A stretch of DNA of 64,000 nucleotides from Acidimicrobiales bacterium (GTDB lineage Bacteria; Actinomycetota; Acidimicrobiia; Acidimicrobiales; Poriferisodalaceae), in assembly GCA_014239555.1 (NCBI GenBank), contig JAAZYR010000002.1, positions 62,001-126,000 of the forward strand, in the 5' to 3' direction. A program made the position numbers and the translations under genes. Every line of letters starts with the position of its first letter. Within the stretch, counting starts at the first letter, position 1. The notes below the pieces were generated by a model, which was not told where the DNA came from, made no database searches, and was given only the letters and a program-made list of their open reading frames with translations. Positions 1 through 7,754 of this stretch are shown in pieces.

Positions 1-141
1 TTCCTTTTTCATAAACGACATCTCTCGGATGATGTCTTCGTTCAAACCCTTTTGAGGCTTGAATACATAGTCCTCTTCGTCGCTCCAACCGAGTTCGTAT
101 TTGCCTAGATCGATTGCGACATTTGGTTCAGTGTCAGTCAC
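1..141 (-). CDS. sufB: Fe-S cluster assembly scaffold SufB (N-terminal fragment)
   Basis: The first 47 codons of a gene that runs off the left edge. The GTG start at 141-139 is preceded by GGGAG at about 7 nt spacing. The peptide contains LGKYELGWSD and then GLNEDIIREMS, which matches the start of SufB (a short acidic lead, G-K-Y-x-x-G-W, then G-L-x-E-x-x-V/I-R-x-I/M-S). SufB is the scaffold subunit of the SufBCD complex that builds Fe-S clusters in the cytosol. The stop of the 350-residue gene upstream lies only 27 bp away on the same strand, so the two may be cotranscribed. The usual actinobacterial neighbour upstream of sufB, an ArsR-like SufR regulator, is not seen here. The call rests on a short stretch. 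Confidence 0.72.
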   Translation of the reverse strand, partial: MTDTEPNVAIDLGKYELGWSDEEDYVFKPQKGLNEDIIREMSFMKKE

Positions 142-168
142 AAAGACTCCCGTGTTAAGGACGTACCA

Positions 169-1221
169 CTATGAGGATAGTGGTAATTGGATTCCCGACC
201 CACTACGGGCGCCTGACCAGGAGTCCGCGTCGTCGATATGAAGATACCCCGGTACCTGATTGTGAGGTGTATCTAGATACACCTTTGCCTCGGGAGCTTG
301 TGCGAAACGCCCATGACTCCACCGAACCTCAACGTGCCCATCGACGTTGGTCTCCGTTGCAGCTTCGTGATCGCGAACGGTGGCGCGCCACCCGACTTTT
401 GGTTGACCCGCTTCTTCGCCCCACATTTCTAAGTCACGGAATTCGAAACGACGACGCCAATCCCAAGGGGTCGTTACTAAAAGCCTTAGCGATCGATCTT
501 TCGCTGATCCGAGCACGTAATAGGGTGCCGGACCGATGCGTAACAACCGCCATAGAAGAGCTTCTCTTTGACGTTTGGTAGCCACTGATTTACGCCACTG
601 GCTAGCGGTAACACGGCCAACTTCGGCCGCTAGCTCGCGATAGGCCGCAGCACACTTAGAACTCCATTCGTTTTGGGCCAAAACAGTTTTGATTTTGATT
701 CGATGATGTTTTGCTAAATCACCTACAAAGGGCGGCAAATCAAAGTTCGTGTCTATTTCAGCTCGAACGGCCGCGTACAGCGCTTGGTGCTGTTCCGGAG
801 CGGCGTGGTCATACCAGTCCCCCACATCTCGGCTTGCTGCGAAGAGGTTCGACGGAGCTGCGTTCAGCAAAATTTTGGACGAATATTTACAGGAGATCAG
901 GTACACGTGGTCGACCCGCAGATCGATCGGCAGCTGGTCGTGACCGGGGCTTCGATGGCTGCCCTTCCATTCGATTATGAGCGGAGGACGGCCCCTCAAT
1001 CCGTCGCGGGCTTGCAGGAAAACTTGGCCGTTTCGGTACGCGCCTGCAAAATCGACGCGATGAAGTGACTCGTCAACGGCCTGAGCAAACTGTTCCCAGA
1101 CTCTTTCGGTTACGTCAACGAATTGTTCGGGAAGGCGATCCACAGCTTTAGTCGGGCTGTCATATCCGAGCATTCCTAGGCCTGTCGCGAGTTCGGTGAT
1201 TTCAGTGCGAACGGAAGCCAA
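169..1221 (-). CDS. Unrecognised 350-residue protein upstream of sufB
   Basis: I do not recognise the family. The protein looks soluble, with no signal peptide or membrane segment. It has two segments that resemble a nuclease-like beta core: IIEWKG near residue 85 and DLRVDHVYLISCKYSSK near residues 100-116. The second has the D-x(n)-hydrophobic-x-C/E-x-K look of PD-(D/E)XK enzymes, but the acidic residue before the lysine is replaced by Cys, so this is only a suggestion. A Trp/Arg-rich middle (PWDWRRRFEFRD) and a polar C-terminus follow. Its start lies 4 bp after the stop of the LLM gene upstream, and sufB follows 27 bp downstream, which suggests one transcript. Function unknown. Confidence 0.6.
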   Translation of the reverse strand: MASVRTEITELATGLGMLGYDSPTKAVDRLPEQFVDVTERVWEQFAQAVDESLHRVDFAGAYRNGQVFLQARDGLRGRPPLIIEWKGSHRSPGHDQLPIDLRVDHVYLISCKYSSKILLNAAPSNLFAASRDVGDWYDHAAPEQHQALYAAVRAEIDTNFDLPPFVGDLAKHHRIKIKTVLAQNEWSSKCAAAYRELAAEVGRVTASQWRKSVATKRQREALLWRLLRIGPAPYYVLGSAKDRSLRLLVTTPWDWRRRFEFRDLEMWGEEAGQPKVGWRATVRDHEAATETNVDGHVEVRWSHGRFAQAPEAKVYLDTPHNQVPGYLHIDDADSWSGARSGSGIQLPLSS

Positions 1222-1225
1222 GGTT

Positions 1226-2116
1226 TCAGCCGATCAGCACCGGGGCAAGCGTTCGCCATCCGTCAGGGACCTGTTTGGGTTCTTCAGTGAGAACCTGCAC
1301 GCACACGTGATCAGCTCCAGCGTCGAAGTGTGCCTGCACCCGAGAGCGGATCGAGTCCATCGTTCCCCACACGACCACCGCATCTACAACATTGTCAGAG
1401 AGGTTTTCGATATCCCCAGCGTCGTAGCCGAGACGCATCAGATTGTTCGCGTAGTTCGGAAGCGCCACATAGGTTTTCATGTGTTGGCGCGCTATCGATC
1501 GCGCCGTGTCAGGGTCTTCTTCAATCACAACCATTTGTTCGGGGTATAGCAGAGCATCTGGACCCATAACCTCTCGAGCAAACTCTGTGTGCTCGGGAGG
1601 AACGAAGTACGGGTGCGCACCCGCGGTCTCAGATGCTGCCAGTTCGAGCATCTTGGGGCCTAGCGCAGCAAGCACTATCTCAGGAAGGTCATTGGGGCCC
1701 ACGGCCATGAAGCGGGCTTTGTGCATCAACTCGAGGTACTCGCGCATGTAGGTAAGCGGTTTGGAATAGTCGTGCTTTCGGACCCATTCAACTAAATGGA
1801 GGTGGCTGACTCCCAACCCAAGTAAGAATCTTCCGGGGTGTGCTTCTTCAATACTTCGCTGAGCGTTCGCCATGGTCATGGCGTCACGCGCATAAATGTT
1901 CGCTATGCCCGTAGCTATCTTCACATTCGTCGTGTTTTCGAGCACCCGCATTGCCGTGACGAAGGGGTCACGGCCCACAGCTTCGGGGATCCAGATCGTC
2001 TGGAAGCCGAGTTCAGCAGCCTCGGCGCAGAGTTCATTTGCCGCTGACGACGGCATGCTGTCAAGCACACCTGTCCAAAGACCAATTCTCCCTAGATCAA
2101 CCGACGCATTCGCCAT
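1226..2116 (-). CDS. LLM-class F420-dependent oxidoreductase (TIGR03620-like)
   Basis: A luciferase-like TIM-barrel oxidoreductase of 296 residues, expected to use coenzyme F420 as hydride carrier; the substrate is unknown. The N-terminus (IGLWTGVLDSMP) followed by GFQTIWIPEAVGRDPF fits the TIGR03620 type, as do TGIANIYARDAMTMA and GRFLLGLGVSH, the usual cofactor-site segments. The C-terminal VVVWGTMDSIRSRVQAHFDAG segment is the typical last barrel helix. The start is ATG at 2116. It is the first of four F420-type LLM genes in this window, in keeping with an actinobacterium rich in F420 enzymes. It precedes the unassigned 350-residue gene by only 4 bp. Confidence 0.85.
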   Translation of the reverse strand: MANASVDLGRIGLWTGVLDSMPSSAANELCAEAAELGFQTIWIPEAVGRDPFVTAMRVLENTTNVKIATGIANIYARDAMTMANAQRSIEEAHPGRFLLGLGVSHLHLVEWVRKHDYSKPLTYMREYLELMHKARFMAVGPNDLPEIVLAALGPKMLELAASETAGAHPYFVPPEHTEFAREVMGPDALLYPEQMVVIEEDPDTARSIARQHMKTYVALPNYANNLMRLGYDAGDIENLSDNVVDAVVVWGTMDSIRSRVQAHFDAGADHVCVQVLTEEPKQVPDGWRTLAPVLIG

Positions 2117-2147
2117 GCGCCGACCCTAGGGCATCCGACGCTGCTTC

Positions 2148-2666
2148 TCATTCGATAAGACGTAACTGCTCGCGAAAAGTGCCACCGCGCCGAATGTATT
2201 TTTCGATGCCGGGCAAGATGAGCGGGTCAGTATCGACACCTTCCCGTATTTTCGCCGGGGTTCCTAGCGCCATCGAACCCGGGGGGACGTGAATGCCTCC
2301 CGGGACTACTGCGCCGGCCCCAACTAGCGCTCGAGCTCCGATAACTGCGTCATGGAGAACAATCGCTCCGCTTCCCACCAACGCTTCATCCTCTATCGTG
2401 CATCCTTCTAAATGAGCTAAGTGACCAATTGTGCAGCGACGCCCAACCACGGTCGAGAACTCATCTGTGACGTGTAACACAGCATTGTCCTGCACTGAAC
2501 TTTCTTCACCAATGACGATGGTGTTGTCATCACCGCGCAGCACCGCCCCCGACCAAATAGTGGCGCGAGCGCCAACTCGGACACGTCCGATAATCACTGC
2601 TTCGGGCATCACCCACGCATCGGGGTGGATTTCAGGTTGATATTCGCCTAGCGCATAGATCGGCAT
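2148..2666 (-). CDS. Gamma carbonic anhydrase-like left-handed beta-helix protein
   Basis: A 172-residue hexapeptide-repeat protein of the gamma carbonic anhydrase/PaaY group. I chose the ATG at 2666 because GAGG lies about 8 nt upstream and the peptide then starts MPIYALGEY, as in relatives; a longer reading adds 13 residues. Repeats such as IIGRVRVGARATIWSGAVLRGD build the helix. Zinc ligands expected from the archaeal enzyme are seen at His65 (AVLHVT) and His82 (TIGH). The third, normally five residues after the second, is Glu87 here, while a His occurs at position 85 (GHLAHLEGC). The same H-x-x-H arrangement occurs in PaaY-like relatives as I recall them, so activity cannot be assumed either way. 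Confidence 0.85.
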   Translation of the reverse strand: MPIYALGEYQPEIHPDAWVMPEAVIIGRVRVGARATIWSGAVLRGDDNTIVIGEESSVQDNAVLHVTDEFSTVVGRRCTIGHLAHLEGCTIEDEALVGSGAIVLHDAVIGARALVGAGAVVPGGIHVPPGSMALGTPAKIREGVDTDPLILPGIEKYIRRGGTFREQLRLIE

Positions 2667-2769
2667 GTTGATCCTCGGTCGATCACGTGGGACAGCAACC
2701 AGCAAACTACAGGGCAGAAACGCTACCTACGCTGAGTTCTGATGGTTCTCGGCCGCTAACGTCCAGCCG

Positions 2770-4836
2770 ATGGCTTCGTCTCAGAACACAGCCCCGATAG
2801 CTTCTCGTCGAGCCCACACGCGTCTGACCCATGGAAAAACCAAAGAAGATCCCTGGTTTTGGTTACGTCATCGCGACGATTCAGACGTTCTCGACTACTT
2901 ACGCGCCGAAAACAGTTGGACAGATCAATCCACAGCTCATCTCGAGAATTTGCGTAACATTCTTTTCCACGAAATCAGATCAAGGGTGAAGGAATCGGAT
3001 CAATCCGTACCGGTACCAAAGGGCTCTTGGGAATACAGAGTTAAAACGGGAGAAGGTCTTCAGTACCCCCTTCATGTCCGTCAACGGCGTGGGAACCCTG
3101 AGAGCGAAGAGGTTTTGCTCGACGAAAATAAGGCTGCGGAGGGCGCCGATTATTTCGCTGTCGGTGACCTTACAGTGAGTCCCGACCATCGATTTCTTGC
3201 TTACACGACCGATACCGAAGGTGACGAAGAGTACGACCTCACGGTCATCGATCTTGCTACCCGAGAAGTCATCGATAGCGGTATCCGACAACTGTCATAT
3301 GGTTTGGTTTGGGCCAATGATTGCCGAACCCTATTCATGGTTCTCACTGATACTGCCCGACGACCCAACAGGATCATCCGCCATGTAGTCGGCGATTTAC
3401 CATCAGAAGATGTCACGGTGTTCACCGAACCAGACGAGCGATTCTGGGCCGGAGTTGGGGGTACTAGGAGCGAAAGGTTCGTGGTAATTGGCAGTGAGTC
3501 CAAAACCTCGTCCGAATATTGGCTACTCGATGCTGACGCACCCAACGATGAGCCATCACTAGTCGAACCTCGACGCGAGGGTCACGAATACCGGGTGTGT
3601 CATCAAGGTGATCGTCTATTGATTTTAACGAACGACGACGCAGTCGATTTTCGACTGGCAGAAACTCCACTTGACGCTCTCGGATCTAGTAACTGGCAAG
3701 AACTCATTGCACATCGTGAAGGGGTACGGATCGAGGACGTCGACGCGTTTGAAACTTTCACGGTGGTTACCGAACGCCGCCACGCGGTTCCTGTACTTCG
3801 CGTCTTGGACCATGCGACCAACAGCGAATTTGAGGTGGAGATGGATGAACCCGTCTTCGAGGCGGGGCCTGGGGCAAATGCTGAGTATGAGACACGCGTA
3901 TTTCGTTATGGCTACACATCGATGGTGACGCCCCCTTCGACGTTCGAAATTGATGTTGATACTCAGAAGCGCCGGCTACTTAAACAACAAGCAGTTCTGG
4001 GCGACACGGATCTAACCGCATACAAAAGCCAGCGAACGTGGTCCAAGTCGGCTGATGGGGTTGAGGTTCCCGTGAGTATTGTTTGGCGACCGGACACCGT
4101 CACGTGGCCGGCTCCAACCTTGCTCTATGGATATGGGGCGTATGAGGTGGGAATACCAGCATCATTTTCGTCGGCGCGTCTATCGCTTTTGGATCGAGGA
4201 GTTGTTTTCGCCATCGCTCATGTTCGCGGCGGCGGGGAACTTGGGCGAACCTGGTACGAGCAGGGCCGTCTAGAACATAAGCAAAACACGTTTACGGACT
4301 TTGGGAGTTGTCGGGATCATCTCGTTAGTGAAGGTTGGGCAGATGCGGACCGTGTTGTTGCTCGTGGAGGCAGCGCTGGGGGCCTTTTGATGGGGGCGAT
4401 GGTCAATCAGCGACCTGATGCTTTTGCTGGCGTCATCGCAGAAGTTCCCTTTGTCGACAATGTGAACACGATGCTCGATCCGACGATTCCACTCACAATC
4501 ACCGAGTACGACGAATGGGGAGACCCAAACGATCGGTTGACCTTCGAGTTGATGTCGGCTTATGGGCCCTATGAGAATGTGGCAGCTGCTGATCACCCGG
4601 CACTACTGGTCACCGCCGGGCTGAACGACCCAAGAGTTCAGTACTGGGAACCAGCCAAGTGGGTTGCCAAACTTCGTTCCTTAAGTACCTCTAAGCGACC
4701 AATTTTGCTTCGAACCGAACTCGACTCGGGCCATGGCGGACCTTCTGGTCGCTACGACGCGTGGCGAGACGAAGCCTTCATCTTGTCCTTTACTCTGGAC
4801 ACATTGAATTTGGCGGAGCATTCAGAAACCGTTTGA
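2770..4836 (+). CDS. ptrB: Oligopeptidase B (S9 family serine peptidase, protease II)
   Basis: A 688-residue prolyl-oligopeptidase family enzyme that cleaves short peptides after basic residues in the cytosol. An N-terminal beta-propeller (about residues 75-400) gates a C-terminal alpha/beta-hydrolase domain. Ser535 lies in RGGSAGG, the catalytic Asp in NDPRVQYWEPAKW, and the His in SGHGGPSGR near the C-terminus. The propeller has the family signature EDPWFWLR near the N-terminus. The length and triad positions agree with E. coli OpdB. The ATG at 2770 lacks a clear Shine-Dalgarno sequence. The gene diverges from the carbonic anhydrase gene and its 3' end overlaps the convergent MauE-like gene by 15 bp. 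Confidence 0.93.
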   Translation: MASSQNTAPIASRRAHTRLTHGKTKEDPWFWLRHRDDSDVLDYLRAENSWTDQSTAHLENLRNILFHEIRSRVKESDQSVPVPKGSWEYRVKTGEGLQYPLHVRQRRGNPESEEVLLDENKAAEGADYFAVGDLTVSPDHRFLAYTTDTEGDEEYDLTVIDLATREVIDSGIRQLSYGLVWANDCRTLFMVLTDTARRPNRIIRHVVGDLPSEDVTVFTEPDERFWAGVGGTRSERFVVIGSESKTSSEYWLLDADAPNDEPSLVEPRREGHEYRVCHQGDRLLILTNDDAVDFRLAETPLDALGSSNWQELIAHREGVRIEDVDAFETFTVVTERRHAVPVLRVLDHATNSEFEVEMDEPVFEAGPGANAEYETRVFRYGYTSMVTPPSTFEIDVDTQKRRLLKQQAVLGDTDLTAYKSQRTWSKSADGVEVPVSIVWRPDTVTWPAPTLLYGYGAYEVGIPASFSSARLSLLDRGVVFAIAHVRGGGELGRTWYEQGRLEHKQNTFTDFGSCRDHLVSEGWADADRVVARGGSAGGLLMGAMVNQRPDAFAGVIAEVPFVDNVNTMLDPTIPLTITEYDEWGDPNDRLTFELMSAYGPYENVAAADHPALLVTAGLNDPRVQYWEPAKWVAKLRSLSTSKRPILLRTELDSGHGGPSGRYDAWRDEAFILSFTLDTLNLAEHSETV

Positions 4837-5196
4837 CACGGCGGCTAATGCCAGGAGTATCAAGTTACGAACGACCGAGCTGCTGCCCACCGGGCGAGCT
4901 GACCATCGGCCAAAACATGCACACACTGGTCGCTCGCTCAGCGGGCGGCGCATGGCACGCAATATCGCGATGGTGAAGACTGCCAGTGCTAGCTCTGCCA
5001 GTAGTGATGGGACCGGAGCAGCTACGCCAGCGACGAGCAGAGCTCCCAGAGCGATCTCCGCTGGAGCGATTAACCGAACTATTTGGCGCGGCGCGCCCAA
5101 CGTCATCGCCGCAGCGGGCCAAGATTGGTCGCGAAGTTTCAATGCCCCAGCAAGTAAGAAAACTGCGCCTAGCGCTATTCGCGCCGCTACCGACAC
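4822..5196 (-). CDS. MauE/DoxX-type membrane protein
   Basis: A small membrane protein of 124 residues with about four transmembrane helices (around 5-20, 41-60, 64-80 and 108-122). The C92-x-C94 pair in RPVCACFG before the last helix is the MauE hallmark; MauE-like proteins are thought to help thiol-disulfide or quinone-linked redox maturation in the membrane. It follows the flavin reductase gene by 9 bp on the same strand, so the two are probably cotranscribed. Its 3' end overlaps ptrB, which is convergent. A thioredoxin-domain gene lies just across the divergent promoter region, which makes a redox role plausible but not shown. Confidence 0.75.
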   Translation of the reverse strand: MSVAARIALGAVFLLAGALKLRDQSWPAAAMTLGAPRQIVRLIAPAEIALGALLVAGVAAPVPSLLAELALAVFTIAILRAMRRPLSERPVCACFGRWSARPVGSSSVVRNLILLALAAVSNGF

Positions 5197-5205
5197 TGGC
5201 TTAAC

Positions 5206-5682
5206 TCAGCCGAAGGTGCCGTAGTTGCCTTGAAAGAAAAGCAGTGGTTCTTTACTTTCCAATACTTCAAGTTCTATGACCCGACCTACAACAATGTGGT
5301 GATCGCCGCCATCGTGTATCGCCTCGATCTCGCAATCAATATAGGCAATCGAGCCAGCGATAATTGGCGACCCAGATGGGCCTGGGGACCACTCTACGTC
5401 GGCGAATTTGTCATCTGAACGGCTTGCCATTACTCCGCAAACCTCCATTTGATCTTGACCCATGACGTTGACGCAAAATGAACCCGAGGCACGGATTTCT
5501 TCCCAGGATCCGGACTCTTTCCCAGGCAAAAAAGCCACCAAAGGAGGGTCAAGGGACACGGACGTGAAAGAGCCGATGGCCATGCCGACTGGCTGCCCAT
5601 CATTGACCGCGGTCACTGCAGTGACCCCTGTAGCAAAATGCCCCAACACGTTTCGGAAAACTCCAGAATCGATATCGCTCAC
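5206..5682 (-). CDS. Flavin reductase family protein (FMN-binding split barrel)
   Basis: A 158-residue flavin reductase-like protein, expected to use NAD(P)H to reduce free FMN or FAD, often for a partner monooxygenase. I chose the GTG at 5682 because AAGGAG lies 6 nt upstream and the peptide then begins with the family start (FRNVLGHFATGVTAVTA). SFTSVSLDPPLVAFLPGKES is the classical flavin-binding segment and GGDHHIVVGRVIELEV the conserved histidine segment. It diverges from the thioredoxin-fusion/UGSC operon across about 94 bp that should carry both promoters. Two-component monooxygenase partners could be the FMN-type enzyme at 42 kb, but that link is a guess. Confidence 0.9.
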   Translation of the reverse strand: MSDIDSGVFRNVLGHFATGVTAVTAVNDGQPVGMAIGSFTSVSLDPPLVAFLPGKESGSWEEIRASGSFCVNVMGQDQMEVCGVMASRSDDKFADVEWSPGPSGSPIIAGSIAYIDCEIEAIHDGGDHHIVVGRVIELEVLESKEPLLFFQGNYGTFG

Positions 5683-5776
5683 CGTGGCTCCTTGTTCGAA
5701 GACTCCGCCGGAGCGTAGCGCCGGAAGCAAGCCCGCTGTTTCGAACTCGTCATCGGATGCGATTATCGTCGCCTGT

Positions 5777-7225
5777 ATGAGTCAAACCGAGGTACCTGAT
5801 TTACCAGATGGTCTCGTGGCGGTCGTAAAGCAAGATTGCCCTACGTGTGAGTTGATCACTCCTGTTCTTCTCGAGTTAGCGGAGAAGTCTGATCTGACGG
5901 TCTTCAGTCAGGACGATCCGAGTTTTCCCGCAGAAATCAGCAACCGACTGTTGGACGTTGATTTAGCCATCTCTTGGCATCACGACATTGAAACGGTTCC
6001 AACACTTCTGCTCGTCCGAAATGGCGAAGAAATAGATCGAACTGTCGGTTGGTCACGTCCTCAGTGGGAACGAGTGTCTGGAGTGTCAGAACTTGGGATT
6101 GACTTGCCAGACCAGCGGCCGGGCTGCGGTTCAATGTCCGTCGATCCGTCATTAATCACTGAACTCACTGTCAGATTCGGTGGATCCGAACTCCTGGGAA
6201 GGCGCATCGAATTCGCGTCTCTGGAGGACACCCATGAAGCTTTGTTTGAAAGAGGCTGGACGGATGGGCTACCTGTAGTTCCGCCCACCGAGGCCCGCGT
6301 ACTCGCGATGCTTGAAGGCACTACTCGTTCACCTACGGACATTGTTGCAACTGTCCCACCCAACTTAGTGCCGTGCACTGTCGAAAAAGTCGCCGTTAAC
6401 GCTGTGATGGCTGGGTGCCGACCCGAATATCTTCCCGTGGTGCTTGCGGCTGTGGAGGCAGTGTGTACAGATGGGTTCAACATGCATGGCTTGTTGGCAA
6501 CGACCATGCCTCATGCTCCAGTGCTCGTCATCAACGGGCCGATTGCCACACAAATTGGCATGAACTCCGAGAACAACGCGTTCGGTCAGGGAAACCGGGC
6601 TAACAGCACCATTGGGCGTGCCCTTCAACTAGTTATACGAAACATCGGGGGCGGACGACCGGGGGAAGTTGACCGAGCAGCGCTTGGTTCTCCCGCCAAG
6701 GTCGGATTCTGTTTTGCTGAACGAGAGGCGGACTCACCCTGGACACCGATTTCGACGATGTACGGATTCCCGAGCGGAACGAACACAGTTTTAGCTTTCC
6801 CAGGGGAAGCCCCAAGAAATGTCGTGGATCAGTTATCACGAGACCCTGAGTCTCTAGCCCGCACCTATGCCGCAAATCTGATCTCGATTCAGCACCCAAA
6901 ACTTATTCTGGGCTTCGACGCAATCTTGGCGGTGGCACCTGACCACTCCCGGATCTTCGGTGATGCGGGTTGGTCACGAGAGAAGCTAGTTGATCGGATT
7001 GTTGCACTGACCGTTAGACCTGGGAAGGAATTGATCCGAGGGGCAGGGGGGATTCCAGAAGGCCTACCTGAAGCAATGGCAGACCTCGATCTTCCAAAAT
7101 TCCGCCCTAATGGGTTACACATAGTGCATTGTGGTGGCGGAGCCGGACTGTTTTCGGCAATTATTGCGGGGTGGGTGAACGGCGAAATGGGGTCGGACCC
7201 AGTTTGCGTCGAAATCATTCCGTAA
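5777..7225 (+). CDS. Thioredoxin-domain fusion protein, partner of the UGSC selenoprotein
   Basis: A 482-residue two-part protein. Residues 1 to about 105 form a thioredoxin-like domain with Cys21-Pro-Thr-Cys24 and a cis-proline at Pro75 (ETVPTLLLV). A linker with PGCGS (Cys117) leads to a large domain of about 350 residues that I cannot assign to a named enzyme. That domain begins WTDGLPVVPPT and contains NAVMAGCRPEYLPVVLAAV, MNSENNAFGQGNRAN and a glycine-rich GGGAGLFSAIIAGW near the end. I recall similar sequences as conserved hypothetical proteins near UGSC proteins. The stop is 13 bp before the selenoprotein start, so the two form an operon. A role in delivering electrons to the selenocysteine is inferred. 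The ATG at 5777 is chosen because an earlier start would run into the divergent flavin reductase gene. Confidence 0.72.
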   Translation: MSQTEVPDLPDGLVAVVKQDCPTCELITPVLLELAEKSDLTVFSQDDPSFPAEISNRLLDVDLAISWHHDIETVPTLLLVRNGEEIDRTVGWSRPQWERVSGVSELGIDLPDQRPGCGSMSVDPSLITELTVRFGGSELLGRRIEFASLEDTHEALFERGWTDGLPVVPPTEARVLAMLEGTTRSPTDIVATVPPNLVPCTVEKVAVNAVMAGCRPEYLPVVLAAVEAVCTDGFNMHGLLATTMPHAPVLVINGPIATQIGMNSENNAFGQGNRANSTIGRALQLVIRNIGGGRPGEVDRAALGSPAKVGFCFAEREADSPWTPISTMYGFPSGTNTVLAFPGEAPRNVVDQLSRDPESLARTYAANLISIQHPKLILGFDAILAVAPDHSRIFGDAGWSREKLVDRIVALTVRPGKELIRGAGGIPEGLPEAMADLDLPKFRPNGLHIVHCGGGAGLFSAIIAGWVNGEMGSDPVCVEIIP

Positions 7226-7238
7226 CAAGGGAGAACCT

Positions 7239-7754
7239 ATGACCAAGGTGCTAGATCCAACCAACGAGACGGAACCTGCAAAGATTCCGCGAGTTGATCG
7301 CCCGACCAGCCTTGATGGCCTAACCGTGGGTTTACTGGACATCAGCAAACCTAGAGGCGACCGCTTTCTCGACCGGATCGAAGAACGCCTGGTCGAGCGC
7401 GGACTTCGCGTGGAGCGGTTTCGTAAGCCAACTTTCACCAAACCAGCTCCTGTTGATTTACGTCACGAAATCGCCACTAAGTGCGATGTGGTGATCGAGG
7501 CCCTAGCCGATTGAGGCAGTTGCACGTCATGCAGTGTGCATGACATCGCTGACCTGGAACGACGTGGGCTTCCAGGGGTTTTTGTAGCTACGACCCAGTT
7601 CATTGATGGAGCCGAAGTGCAAGGAAAGTCTCTGGGGTTTGATCCGGCCGCTGTTTGGGTCGAACACCCGATTCAGGATCGTACTGACGACGAGATGGTG
7701 ACGATTGCCGACAAAGCAATCGACGAGCTACTTGATCAAATCACCAAGCAGTAA
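7239..7754 (+). CDS. UGSC-family selenoprotein (TGA at 7512-7514 read as selenocysteine)
   Basis: One 171-residue gene interrupted by an in-frame TGA. Reading TGA as Sec92 gives ALAD-U-GSCTSCSVHD, the defining U-G-S-C motif of the UGSC (seleno)protein family, whose function is unassigned. Both flanks are in the same frame and both look like real protein: before it, TVGLLDISKPRG starts a Rossmann-like fold, and after it comes LERRGLPGVFVATTQF. The start ATG at 7239 has GGGAG 6 nt upstream. A hairpin of bacterial SECIS type follows the TGA. The motif U92-x-x-C95-x-x-C98 resembles the U-x-x-C-x-x-C centre of glycine reductase protein B. It is the second gene of an operon with the thioredoxin fusion, and its 3' end overlaps mutY by 27 bp. 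Standard gene calling would give two fragments (7239-7514 and 7536-7754). Confidence 0.9.
7515..7549 (+). promoter_or_regulatory. Bacterial SECIS element of the UGSC selenoprotein
   Basis: Immediately 3' of the TGA, GTCATGC (7526-7532) pairs perfectly with GCATGAC (7538-7544) around the 5-nt loop AGTGT. The loop starts 18 nt after the TGA and has G as its second base, which meets the known bacterial rules (about 16-37 nt spacing, short apical loop with G among the first two bases). A lower GC/GC pairing (7522-7523 with 7548-7549) across a small internal loop extends the stem. The element lies inside coding sequence, as bacterial SECIS elements do, and would recruit SelB charged with Sec-tRNA. 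Confidence 0.85.

Noticed and set aside
169-1068. Several plus-strand open frames across the 350-residue minus-strand gene
   Set aside because: They are antisense shadows; their translations are Arg/Ser-rich and overlap one another in different frames, while the minus-strand protein reads as one coherent sequence.
5462-5776. A 105-residue N-terminal extension of the thioredoxin-fusion gene
   Set aside because: It is the antisense of the flavin reductase gene; the thioredoxin domain starts naturally at the ATG at 5777.
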